From Cuspidothrix sp046080565 (GTDB lineage Bacteria > Cyanobacteriota > Cyanobacteriia > Cyanobacteriales > Nostocaceae), in the NCBI GenBank assembly GCA_046080565.1, contig JBJTUF010000003.1, positions 1-29,309 on the forward strand: a stretch of 29,309 bases of DNA, given 5' to 3'. Positions 1-7,235 of the stretch are shown piece after piece; the first letter of the stretch is position 1, and every line of letters begins with the position of its first letter. Under the pieces are notes generated by a model. The model saw nothing but the letters and a program-made list of their open reading frames with translations, made no database searches and was not told the DNA's origin. The translations under genes were made by a program, and so were the position numbers.

Positions 1-72
1 GGTTTTTTAATATTCATCTACATTTTCAGAAGTTGCGCTAATTTTAATATCCCAGAATATCAAAATCAAATA

Positions 73-113
73 TAATCCTGTTAATCCTTTAATCCTGGTT
101 ATCCTGATTCTGA
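73..113. repeat. Degenerate AATCCT-type short tandem repeat
   Basis: Four to five spaced copies of an AATCCT/ATCCTG-like unit lie head to tail in noncoding DNA. This looks like the dispersed short repeats common between genes of filamentous cyanobacteria. No function is apparent. Confidence 0.4.
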
Positions 114-184
114 CAGTTAAATTTTAATAAAAAACGGTGCATTATATTTCATTAACACACCCTACGAGATAAGCGATCAAACGA

Positions 185-658
185 TTAGTTAAACACTGTT
201 TGTAAATGTGTTCTCAGATCGTTAATATTCTTCCACACCGACATTAGGTTGTCACTCTCCAAGCGTTTTGCTTTGGTATCATACCACCCCCAATTAGCTT
301 TCATTACATCTTTATCGAGAGGAATACTATTAGGATCATTGAAGTTAGCAACCCAATGAACCTTAACCCATCTGAAAATACCCCATTCATCCCGTTGCCA
401 TTGAGGTCTATCTTCACTACCCTCATTTACCAATTCTACAATGTGTGTTAGATAACGATCTTGTGATGTTGGTCTCTGGGACAAAATAATAAGTGATCCT
501 TGCAGTAAATCTAATGCATGACTTTTTATATTATCCTCATTATCATTTGTACTTCTAAAGTTTAACTGAAAATACGATCCCATAGGATAAGTTGGATATG
601 CCCAGTTTTCACTTAGATCATTTACATTTTTAATGTATTCAATACGAGAATAATCCAT
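185..658 (-). CDS. Hypothetical protein, 157 aa
   Basis: I do not recognise this family. The protein is soluble, acidic to neutral and rich in Trp and Tyr, with no signal peptide or membrane segment. A central hydrophobic stretch (about residues 52-75, GSLIILSQRP then YLTHIVELV) followed by a Trp-rich strand (WGIFRWVKVHWVANF, about residues 91-106) recalls small beta-barrel PUA/EVE-like folds, but that is only an impression. The ATG lies in an A+T-rich context. The gene stands alone, 122 bp beyond the end of serS and on the same strand, with a hairpin between them, so it is probably a separate transcription unit. Length and codon use are consistent with a real gene. Confidence 0.6.
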   Translation of the reverse strand: MDYSRIEYIKNVNDLSENWAYPTYPMGSYFQLNFRSTNDNEDNIKSHALDLLQGSLIILSQRPTSQDRYLTHIVELVNEGSEDRPQWQRDEWGIFRWVKVHWVANFNDPNSIPLDKDVMKANWGWYDTKAKRLESDNLMSVWKNINDLRTHLQTVFN

Positions 659-738
659 GTTGTTGTCCCAGATTATTTAGATAAAAAATGCTACCTCTAT
701 TATAGCAATTATCATATAATTTGTGTATAAAAATCCAT

Positions 739-768
739 GTAGAGACGCACCCCCAAAAACGCCTCTAC
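739..768 (-). terminator. Hairpin downstream of serS
   Basis: A 9-bp stem (GTAGAGGCG paired with CGTCTCTAC, one G-T wobble) with a 12-nt loop lies 13 bp beyond the serS stop codon. On the minus strand it is followed by ATGGATTTTTA, a short T-rich run. It could end serS transcription, but GTAGAGACG-type palindromes are also dispersed repeats in Nostocales. Confidence 0.35.
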
Positions 769-780
769 AAAACCCCTAAA

Positions 781-2061
781 CTACAAAACCTCTCTACCCA
801 AATAAACCTGCAAAACCTCCGGTACTTTAATCGTCCCGTCAGCTTGCTGATAATTCTCCAAAATCGCCGCCATCGTCCTTCCCACAGCTAAACCAGAACC
901 ATTTAAAGTATGTACAAATTGCGTCCCTTTCTTACCACCTTCCCTAAACCGAATATCCGCCCTTCTTGCTTGAAAATCAACACAATTAGAACAACTAGAA
1001 ATCTCTCGATACTTCCCAGAAGATGGCAACCAAACCTCTAAATCATAGGTCTTTGTTGACCCAAAACCTAAATCACCAGTACATAAACTAATCACTCGAT
1101 AAGGCAACTTTAAACCCTGTAAAATTGACTCCGCACTAGCAACTAATTTCTCTAATTCCTCAAAAGAATCTTCCGGTTTTACTAACTTCACCAACTCCAC
1201 TTTATTGAATTGATGCAACCGAATTAAACCCCGCATATCCCGTCCATAACTTCCCGCTTCTCGACGAAAACATGGCGTATATGCACAGTGATAAATCGGT
1301 AATTCTTCCGCATTAATAATTTCTCCCCGATAAAAATTTGTTACCGGAACTTCCGCAGTGGGAATTAACCACAATTCATCATCTGCACATTTAAAACTTT
1401 CTTCTGCAAACTTAGGTAATTGTCCAGTTCCGGTTAAAGAATCAGTATTTACTAACAACGGTGGACTAACTTCAATATACCCATTTTCAATATGCTTTGA
1501 AAGCATAAATTGAATTAACGCTCTTTCTAAAGCTGCACCCGCACCTATCAAACTGACAAACCGACTTTGGGCAATTTTTACCGCTCTTTCAAAATTCAAA
1601 ATACCTAATTTTTCCCCAATTTCCCAATGTGGTATAATATTTGAATTTTCCGGTTTATATTCATCTCCCCATTTTCTCACTTCTGGGTTATCCTCTTCAC
1701 TTTTACCGATGGGTGTAGAATCACTAGGAAGGTTGGGAAGTGCTAACAGTAAATCTTGAATTTGCACTTTTAACTCTTTTTCCTGGGGTTCTAAATCGCT
1801 TAATGTAGTTTTAATCTTATTCCCTTCTTCTTTTAAAGCGAGGATTTCCTCACTTTGAGGACTACCACCCGATTTTACCTTTTGTCCTACCAGTTTACCA
1901 ATTTCATTACTCCGTGCTTGTAATTCGTTGCGTTTTACTTCTATTTCTCGTTGTTTTTGACTTAAATCTAATATAGGTTGAATGTCATATTTACCATTAC
2001 GACTGTTCAACTTTTCTTGTACTAATTGGGGGTTTCCTCTAATTTGTTTAATATCCAGCAT
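781..2061 (-). CDS. serS: Seryl-tRNA synthetase (class II), 426 aa
   Basis: This enzyme charges tRNA-Ser with serine in the cytoplasm, using ATP. The order of domains is typical: an N-terminal start (MLDIKQIRGNPQLVQEKL), a long Glu/Lys-rich antiparallel coiled-coil arm (about residues 27-105) that contacts the tRNA long variable arm, then the class II catalytic core. Motif 2 is seen as FRREAGSYGRDMRGL followed by LHQFNKVELV. Motif 3 is GSGLAVGRTMAAILEN near the C-terminus. SCSNCVDFQARRADIRF is the conserved stretch just before motif 3. The length matches the bacterial family. The ATG at 2059-2061 is the natural start. The upstream region is filled with palindromic repeats and a MITE-like element, so the promoter must lie within about 200 bp. 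Confidence 0.97.
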   Translation of the reverse strand: MLDIKQIRGNPQLVQEKLNSRNGKYDIQPILDLSQKQREIEVKRNELQARSNEIGKLVGQKVKSGGSPQSEEILALKEEGNKIKTTLSDLEPQEKELKVQIQDLLLALPNLPSDSTPIGKSEEDNPEVRKWGDEYKPENSNIIPHWEIGEKLGILNFERAVKIAQSRFVSLIGAGAALERALIQFMLSKHIENGYIEVSPPLLVNTDSLTGTGQLPKFAEESFKCADDELWLIPTAEVPVTNFYRGEIINAEELPIYHCAYTPCFRREAGSYGRDMRGLIRLHQFNKVELVKLVKPEDSFEELEKLVASAESILQGLKLPYRVISLCTGDLGFGSTKTYDLEVWLPSSGKYREISSCSNCVDFQARRADIRFREGGKKGTQFVHTLNGSGLAVGRTMAAILENYQQADGTIKVPEVLQVYLGREVL

Positions 2062-2263
2062 TTTTCGTTGTCGTTAGTTTTTGTCAATTGTACTTGATGG
2101 AGGTGATTAAGTGTTAGGGTTTAGCAATGCTAACCCGTTTCTTGCATCATCAATCATATCTATTATTAACACCAGTTTTATACGAGAACCATACAAAATC
2201 AGCAAATTAATCAAAATCCCTTTTTCATCCGCATTTATCTGCGTTCAAATCTTAATATATAAT

Positions 2264-2348
2264 GTAGCTTGGGTTGAGGAACGAAACCCAACATTTATAA
2301 GATATTGATAATATTTTGTTGGGTTTCACTTTGTTTAACCCAATCTAC
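2264..2348. repeat. Palindromic dispersed repeat (GAAACCCAACA type)
   Basis: The left arm (2264-2293) begins GTAG, contains TGGGTT and ends GAAACCCAACA. It is an imperfect inverted copy of the right arm (2317-2348), which begins TGTTGGGTTTC and ends CAATCTAC. The arms flank about 23 bp of A+T-rich DNA. Such GGGTTTC-containing palindromes recur between genes in Nostocales genomes. It holds no coding potential of its own. Confidence 0.6.
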
Positions 2349-2387
2349 AAAATATGATAAAATAGAATCAGAATCACGAGGTTCTGA

Positions 2388-2723
2388 GAGGATGTTTGAA
2401 AAGTTCCTCATGGTGTATCAAATATTTTTAGATCCCCCTAAATACCCCTTAAAAAGGGGGACTTTGACTCTAGTTTCCCCTCTTGCTAAGGGCTACGGTG
2501 TACACACAAGTCCTATCTGTCTTCGTTTTGTGCCTATTTCGCCCCCTAAATCCCCCAAGTTTGGGGGACTTTTAAATTCTTGTTCCCCCAGAATTGGGGG
2601 TTAGGGGGCGATTCGGTGAGGGCTTGGTTAAATTCGATCACTTGTGCGTACACGGTAGCTTGCTAAGGGAGGGGGGATCTGTAAGTACCTAAAATCACAA
2701 CCTAAAACTTTTCAAACAACCTC
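2388..2723. mobile_element. MITE-like element, 336 bp, TIR plus TGA duplication
   Basis: The left end (GAGGATGTTTGAAAAGTT, 2388-2405) and the inverse of the right end (2706-2723, reading GAGGTTGTTTGAAAAGTT) match at 17 of 18 positions. The trinucleotide TGA lies directly outside both ends (2385-2387 and 2724-2726), as expected of a 3-bp target duplication. A TNA duplication is known for several IS5-family subgroups, which suggests an IS5-type transposase in trans; that assignment is an inference. The interior has no transposase. It carries several C-run/G-run hairpins and a second inverted repeat (see 2492-2659). Confidence 0.7.
2492..2659. repeat. Nested inverted repeat inside the MITE-like element
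   Basis: GCTACGGTGTACACACAAGT (2492-2511) and the inverse of 2640-2659 match at 18 of 20 positions. The 16-mer CTACGGTGTACACACA in the left arm recurs exactly at 29170-29185, where it overlaps the end of a transposase gene. These arms may therefore be ends of a second, nested non-autonomous element. Confidence 0.5.
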
Positions 2724-2729
2724 TGAGGA

Positions 2730-3305
2730 ATGATCACATCTGAAGTAGTAATTTTAAATATCAAAAATGTCGGTTTAAGTGATGAACAATTTTTTCACCT
2801 CTGTTAAATTAACGAAGTTTGGAAAATTGAATAAACAGCAAAAGAAAAATTAATTATTCTCCCTGGTTCTAATTTAATTACTGGTAATCGAGAACCGGAA
2901 TTAAATGGAAATTTGATGATTTTGAATCGTCAAACTAAGTTAGGAAAAGTCTTTATTTCTTCGACTATTTTGACTTTACATAATGGTGGTAAACGTTCGC
3001 CTGATGTTGCTTGGATAGCTAATGAACGTTGGGATGTTTTAAGTATTCAAGACCAAGAAAAATTCCCTAAAATTTGTCCTGATTTTGTTATAGAATTATG
3101 TTCTCGTACTGATTCTTTAACTCAATTATAGGAGAAAATGCAGGAATATATGAATAGTGGGTTACGTTTAGGTTAGTTAATTTATCCACAAAGTCAAGAA
3201 GTAGAAATTTATCGCCAAAATCAACCTGTAGAAATTCTATCATTACCAACAATTTTATCAGGAGAAGATGTTTTACCAGGATAATTACCTATTTTTAAAG
3301 ATTGA
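2730..3305 (+). pseudogene. Uma2-family (DUF820) endonuclease-like pseudogene
   Basis: Read from the ATG at 2730, a single frame shows a recognisable Uma2-family protein interrupted by five in-frame stops (2805, 2832, 3129, 3174 and 3282) before the natural end at 3303-3305. The diagnostic family segments remain: NRQTKLGKVF, RSPDVAWIANERW, then FPKICPDFVIELCSRTDSL, EKMQEYMNSG, and VEIYRQNQPVEI followed by LSGEDVLPG. RSPDVAW and FVIEL contain the acidic PD-(D/E)xK-type positions of the family. No frameshift is needed, so decay was by point changes; stop 4 sits where GW is usual, so a TGG to TAG change is likely. The MITE-like element ends 6 bp before the ATG. Confidence 0.85.
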
Positions 3306-3350
3306 TAAAAATTAGCAACCCTTCGACTTCGCTCAGGGCAAGTTACCAAA

Positions 3351-3920
3351 TTATTTAGTAATACGGTTAATTAACCATAAGGATGCTACTAACCCTGTAA
3401 AATGGGCTAGAATTGTGTTCAGATTAGACTGCACTACAAACATATCTAAACCGCTAATGAAGGGTTGGTTGTTTTGCGGGGCAAAGAAAAACTGTGTTTG
3501 TGTAATTGCTCTGGATGTTAATACTCCAACTATGGATAATGACCCTAATAGTGTGGCTAGAATTCCGCCTAAGTTTACCCATAATCCTAAGCGCAATACT
3601 TGTACTGTCTCGCTTCTACGAGGGCGATTATTGGGGTTGCTAGATTCTAATACTTTGCCAATTTTAGTATATCTAAAGGCTATATAAACTGCTACTCCTA
3701 GCATAATTAAACCGCAAATAGCTAGAAATACGCCAAATGCAGTACCGGGATTACTTCCTGTAGTATTTGGCCTTTGGCTAGATATGCTAAATGTGAGTAA
3801 TATGACGCTGGAAACTACTCCTAATACTAATTGTGTCCAAAAACTAATCCAACCGATGAGGCGAAATTGTTGAGCTATAGCCCGGATGTTAGATGATGGT
3901 GTTTCAGAGTTTTGTGACAT
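3351..3920 (-). CDS. DUF3611 family membrane protein, 189 aa
   Basis: This is a polytopic membrane protein with four predicted hydrophobic helices: WISFWTQLVLGVVSSVILL, FGVFLAICGLIMLGVAVYI, LWVNLGGILATLLGSLSIV, and a last one near the C-terminus. The N-terminal IRAIAQQFRLIGWISFWTQLVLGVVS matches what I know of DUF3611, a cyanobacterial and plastid family that includes proteins related to the inner-envelope component TIC21. Its cyanobacterial role is not settled. I chose the ATG at 3918-3920 (MSQNSETPS); an upstream in-frame ATG at 3942-3944 would add eight residues and lacks a better ribosome site. It is divergent from the CCB1-like gene, leaving a 171-bp shared upstream region. Confidence 0.8.
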   Translation of the reverse strand: MSQNSETPSSNIRAIAQQFRLIGWISFWTQLVLGVVSSVILLTFSISSQRPNTTGSNPGTAFGVFLAICGLIMLGVAVYIAFRYTKIGKVLESSNPNNRPRRSETVQVLRLGLWVNLGGILATLLGSLSIVGVLTSRAITQTQFFFAPQNNQPFISGLDMFVVQSNLNTILAHFTGLVASLWLINRITK

Positions 3921-4091
3921 ATAAAAGTTAAAAGTTAAAAACAACTTCTCTCTGTTGTCTATTAGTTGCTATGGAGACGGATTAGGAGGTCAGGTTTTTA
4001 CCTCTTGCCTCTTGCCTTCTGTTATACCTATTTCCAGAATAATTGATAATGGTTTAAGTCTACTGGAATTTTCAGCCCTAAAAATTTAGTT

Positions 4092-4625
4092 ATGGATTCT
4101 ACCGTTTTACAATCTACCTGTCTGCTAACTTTGCTGTTATCAGTTGGTTTGTTTTTCTTCATTCGTGCTTCAACTAAAGATCGCACAGAAGTGATGCGAT
4201 TGGTTTCAGAACAGGATGAAAATACTTTGATGAGTTCGTTAAAGGATTATTTTCGCTCTCGTGCTTATCGAGTATTAGCAATAGATGCGGCGAAAAATCA
4301 AGTCACCTTTGAAGGATTTGTTAGCCCTAGCTGGTTTTTAGCTATATTTTTGAGTGTATTAGCTGCTGTGGGCTTAGGTTGTTTAGCATTGGTCTTATCG
4401 CTGCTTTTCCCGGATGTTGGCCTGGTTTTTCTTTTGTTAGTCCTGCTATCACCTTTGAGCGGTGTATTGTATTGGCAAAAATCGGGAAGACTTGAGAAGG
4501 TGTCACTAAAGATGGAAAAAAGCCCCAGTGGACAAAACTTCTCAAGTACAATTACTGTTACTGCCCATCGAGATGAACTAGCTGAGTTGCAAAGGGCGTT
4601 GCAGTTAAAGACGCTTGATACTTGA
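4092..4625 (+). CDS. Cofactor assembly of complex C, CCB1-like (DUF3529)
   Basis: This 177-residue protein probably acts in the thylakoid or plasma membrane in covalent attachment of heme c-i to cytochrome b6 (the CCB pathway known from Chlamydomonas and plants). The sequence shows an N-terminal helix (about residues 8-25), a cytosol-type segment with LMSSLKDYFRSRAYRV and VTFEGFVSPSWFLAIFLS, then two close hydrophobic helices (about residues 82-127) and a basic, Ser/Thr-rich C-terminal domain. Length and layout fit the DUF3529/CCB1 family. I assign it from recalled family features, so another CCB subunit type is possible. No other CCB gene is in the window. Confidence 0.65.
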   Translation: MDSTVLQSTCLLTLLLSVGLFFFIRASTKDRTEVMRLVSEQDENTLMSSLKDYFRSRAYRVLAIDAAKNQVTFEGFVSPSWFLAIFLSVLAAVGLGCLALVLSLLFPDVGLVFLLLVLLSPLSGVLYWQKSGRLEKVSLKMEKSPSGQNFSSTITVTAHRDELAELQRALQLKTLDT

Positions 4626-4782
4626 TTGACTTTTAGGGATGACAACTATCACTATCTACATTGGTGTAGACTTCTGACTACAGTTTTGTGTAAATGAGCA
4701 GTAGGGAGGAGGGAAAAATTCTTCTGTGCTGTAAGTTTCCGTGATGACTTTTAATGTCATGGGGGAAAATCTAGATGGAGGT

Positions 4783-4857
4783 GACAGAGCTTGATCCTCG
4801 ACCAAGTTAATGAGAGCATAGATTTATGCTTTATCCTTGGCTGTGTTTAGCTCTGTC
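4783..4857 (+). ncRNA. Candidate structured RNA (nested three-stem fold)
   Basis: The segment folds as one interrupted rod: an outer 9-bp stem GACAGAGCT (4783-4791) with AGCTCTGTC (4849-4857), a middle stem CCAAG (4802-4806) with CTTGG (4836-4840), and an apical stem AGCATA (4815-4820) with TATGCT (4825-4830) on a 4-nt GATT loop. All 20 pairs are Watson-Crick. A rod with internal loops is the general shape of 6S-type regulatory RNAs, but I cannot show homology. The strand is uncertain, because the fold works on both. Confidence 0.35.
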
Positions 4858-5034
4858 CCTATTCTCTGCTGTATAGGCTGATAATAAACTGACTCATACA
4901 ACCTATAAGGTGACGAGAGATTGATTATGCCATGACTTTAGAGATGTTAGCGGTTGTTAGTAAAAACACTAACTAGATGTTAACCCTACTGGCAGATTTA
5001 ACCACAAAATTAAAAAAAATGGAATTTTTGAATA

Positions 5035-5055
5035 AACTGGTCAAAATTGCCAGTT
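5035..5055 (-). terminator. Weak hairpin downstream of the DUF3155 gene
   Basis: A 6-bp stem AACTGG/CCAGTT with a 9-nt loop lies about 54 bp past the DUF3155 stop. On the minus strand a run of eight T residues follows about 15 nt later (complement of 5012-5019). The spacing is too long for a textbook intrinsic terminator. Confidence 0.25.
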
Positions 5056-5108
5056 AATTATTCTTAGAGGCAGAAGTCACATTACAGGATATGATGGTCA
5101 TTTGTTGT

Positions 5109-5426
5109 TTACTTACTGGCTAGAGCAACAGGTTCTTGGGCTGTTGGTGATTCTAAAACTCTCAGACTAGGAAACAAAAAATGATTCTCTTCTACGTATT
5201 GAGCGCCAAACAGACCTTTTTCCGCCCAGAAATAACGGTCTGTTGTATGCTCATTGCGTTTTACGAGTAACAGCGCAGGTGGCAAAATACCTTCAGCTTG
5301 AATAAATTTTCTAGCTGCTGTGACAGGTTTATCTTCACCACTTTCGATGCTGTACTGAGGAACGTGTTCTAGTATGCGTCGTCCTTCTTGCCTACGACGA
5401 CTTTTGCGCTTACGTCTCCTGGCCAA
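5109..5426 (-). CDS. DUF3155 family protein, 105 aa, TTG start
   Basis: A small, conserved cyanobacterial protein of unknown function. It opens with a strongly basic segment (ARRRKRKSRRRQEGRR, about residues 2-17), followed by ILEHVPQYSIESGEDKPVTAAR and a Tyr/Trp/Phe-rich middle, as in the DUF3155 family. The reading frame is open to an earlier TTG, but the best ribosome site, AGGAGG, lies inside that extension and 8 nt before the TTG at 5424-5426. This makes the product begin (M)ARRRKRK. A good promoter lies upstream at 5486-5514. The basic N-terminus would suit binding to RNA, DNA or ribosomes, but that is only an inference from charge. Confidence 0.85.
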   Translation of the reverse strand: MARRRKRKSRRRQEGRRILEHVPQYSIESGEDKPVTAARKFIQAEGILPPALLLVKRNEHTTDRYFWAEKGLFGAQYVEENHFLFPSLRVLESPTAQEPVALASK

Positions 5427-5485
5427 GCTATTGTCCTCCTGTTTCAAGCTATTAGATTGTAGTTAGGGCTACAAAATCCGTCGTC

Positions 5486-5514
5486 ATTATATAAGTTCTA
5501 GCTCAGAAAATCAA
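5486..5514 (-). promoter_or_regulatory. Sigma-70-type promoter for the DUF3155 gene
   Basis: On the minus strand, TTGATT (complement of 5509-5514) and TATAAT (complement of 5486-5491) are separated by exactly 17 bp. This gives a leader of roughly 50 nt to the TTG start. The hexamers match the consensus at 4/6 and 6/6 positions. Confidence 0.6.
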
Positions 5515-5655
5515 TGGTTTTTAATGTTTTGATACAACTGAGGATAAAATATTAAAATTTAAGAATTAAAACTGAAATAATGGTTGAGGGTTAACTGTTG
5601 ACTGTTGAGTGTTGAGAGCTTACCAATTAGCCATTAACAGACTACACTAGATAGC

Positions 5656-5661
5656 TATAAT
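5656..5661 (+). promoter_or_regulatory. Possible -10 element of the histidine kinase gene
   Basis: TATAAT lies 42 bp before the kinase start codon. No good -35 hexamer is seen 16-18 bp upstream, so this could be an activator-dependent promoter or chance. Confidence 0.3.
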
Positions 5662-5703
5662 CTAAATTTTCTGCTTTTTGACCTCCTAGGGATTCCTGAG
5701 CTA

Positions 5704-7050
5704 ATGCTAATATCTGCCAGTTCTGATTTTCTTGCTCTGTGTCGAGAGCAAATAGCTTTACTAACCGAGGGGATGGGAGCGTGTTTTAGTGTAGTTTATT
5801 TAACACGGGAGTTAGTAGAAAAGCCTACAGATGAGACGCGACTAATTCCAGTGATGGTATATCCAGAGACAATAGCTTTAAACCGTGATGATGAATATGA
5901 TCATTCAGAAAACAGCTATACAGTAGGTTTTGCGAATGTTTTAGCGTTACCTAATCAAAAAACAAAGTTGTTAAGACCAACTTTAGTATCTTCTCATGCT
6001 ACACCGGAATCGGAAGGAACAGGAAAACAAAATTTACAAGATGAATATTTACTGAGTCGCAACCAGATTGTCTTACCTTTAATTTATGAGGGTTTGATGA
6101 TGGGGTTATTGGTGACTGGTAGGGAAGATAGGGAATGGAATCAGCACGAAGAGAGAGAAATTGAACGCATTGCCAAAAGTTTAGCGATCGCTTGCATTTT
6201 AGACCAGCGCCAAGCATGGTTACAACAGCAGCTACAACAAGGGCAAATTTTACAAAGCCAACAACGGGATTTATTAGATAATCTTTTACATCAATTTCGT
6301 AATCCCTTAACTGCTATCCGTACTTTCGGCAAATTACTATTAAAGCGGATGTTACCCCCCGATCCTAATCGTGAGGTAGCCACCAGTATAGTGCGGGAGA
6401 GCGATCGCTTACAAGAATTATTAACAAAGTTTGATCAGGTCATTGATATCAATACCGCGAATTTAGAACCTTTAACCCTATCAGATTCTCAGGTAGTGAT
6501 GAAGGAAAATGCCCAAAAACCATCTAAATCTATATTATTATTGCCAGGAACAGGAGAACAATTAACAGATGCTTTCGTTGCAGAGTTATTAACACCTTTA
6601 TTAATATCTGCTCAAGCCATTGCCCAAGAACGGAATTTACAATTAATTACAGAACTTCCCCACCATTTGCCTTTGGTCAGAATTAATGAAAAAGCATTGC
6701 GAGAAGTATTAAGTAATATTATTGATAATGCTTTAAAATATACTCCATCTGGAGGAAAAATCTTAGTACAATGTGGACAAAAAAAAGGTAATTTTCAAGG
6801 TATTGCCATCAGTGATACTGGACCTGGAATTCCTGGACAAGATTTAGCACATCTAGGAGAAAGACATTATCGAGGGGTACAGGCAAATACAGAAATTCCC
6901 GGCACTGGTTTAGGAATTGCGATCGCTAAACAATTAATAGCAGAAATGCAGGGAGATATCGAAGTATTTAGTCCCGCAATTAAATCTGTAATTACCATAT
7001 CCCATCGTCCAGGAACTACATTTATAATTTGGTTGCCAATGGTAGATTAA
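5704..7050 (+). CDS. GAF sensor histidine kinase, Hik2/CSK-like, 448 aa
   Basis: The protein has an N-terminal GAF-type sensor (about residues 1-170), a dimerisation/phosphoacceptor helix pair with the H box HQFRNPLTAIRT (His196), and a C-terminal ATPase domain with N box NIIDNALKYTP (Asn338, Asn342), G1 box DTGPGIP (371-377) and G2 box GTGLGIAIAK (400-409). It has no membrane helix, so it is a soluble kinase. The H-box region continuing to TFGKLLLKRMLPPDPNR, the GAF-HisKA-HATPase order and the length fit the cyanobacterial Hik2 family, whose plastid counterpart is the chloroplast sensor kinase CSK, a redox sensor for photosynthetic gene control. Cys13 and Cys27 near the N-terminus could be relevant to redox or iron-sulphur sensing. 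No response regulator is adjacent, so it is an orphan by position. The Hik2 assignment is from recalled features. Confidence 0.85.
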   Translation: MLISASSDFLALCREQIALLTEGMGACFSVVYLTRELVEKPTDETRLIPVMVYPETIALNRDDEYDHSENSYTVGFANVLALPNQKTKLLRPTLVSSHATPESEGTGKQNLQDEYLLSRNQIVLPLIYEGLMMGLLVTGREDREWNQHEEREIERIAKSLAIACILDQRQAWLQQQLQQGQILQSQQRDLLDNLLHQFRNPLTAIRTFGKLLLKRMLPPDPNREVATSIVRESDRLQELLTKFDQVIDINTANLEPLTLSDSQVVMKENAQKPSKSILLLPGTGEQLTDAFVAELLTPLLISAQAIAQERNLQLITELPHHLPLVRINEKALREVLSNIIDNALKYTPSGGKILVQCGQKKGNFQGIAISDTGPGIPGQDLAHLGERHYRGVQANTEIPGTGLGIAIAKQLIAEMQGDIEVFSPAIKSVITISHRPGTTFIIWLPMVD

Positions 7051-7195
7051 ATTACCATCTGTGTTTTGTGATGATTTGCCATCAAAGAAAAAAGTTGCCA
7101 ATAAAACTTACATTTTAAAAGTGTGATCGCCCCAAATCTAACATCAAAGCGATCGCTACTTTCCGATTCCAGAAAGGTTAAAAATCATTGCCGAC

Positions 7196-7232
7196 GCAAC
7201 ACTATCTGGAGATACTCGCCAGATAGTGTTGC
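7196..7232. terminator. 14-bp perfect hairpin between convergent genes
   Basis: GCAACACTATCTGG (7196-7209) pairs perfectly with 7219-7232 across a 9-nt loop. It sits just past the stop codons of the kinase gene (plus) and the repeat-protein gene (minus), where a bidirectional terminator is expected. No T run follows on either strand, so the stem may instead stabilise 3' ends. Confidence 0.5.
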
Positions 7233-7235
7233 AAA

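Larger units (their letters stand above)
4626..5108. other. Noncoding interval with several hairpins
   Basis: This 483-bp stretch between the CCB1-like and DUF3155 genes has no convincing reading frame. It contains several inverted repeats: ATGAC/GTCAT (4744-4760), the nested fold at 4783-4857, GTTAGT/ACTAAC (4956-4973), and AACTGG/CCAGTT (5035-5055). The concentration of stems suggests a transcribed structured RNA or repeat-derived DNA. Confidence 0.5.

Noticed and set aside
2111..2604. Two plus-strand reading frames of 65 and 99 codons
   Set aside because: They run through palindromic repeats and the MITE-like element, have low-complexity or proline-rich translations and no family signal.
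3181..3191. TTATCCACA as a DnaA box
   Set aside because: It is a single copy inside the Uma2 pseudogene, where it encodes the family's LIYP segment.
4298..4645. Minus-strand frames opposite the CCB1-like gene
   Set aside because: They are antisense shadows of a gene with clear membrane-protein pattern on the plus strand.
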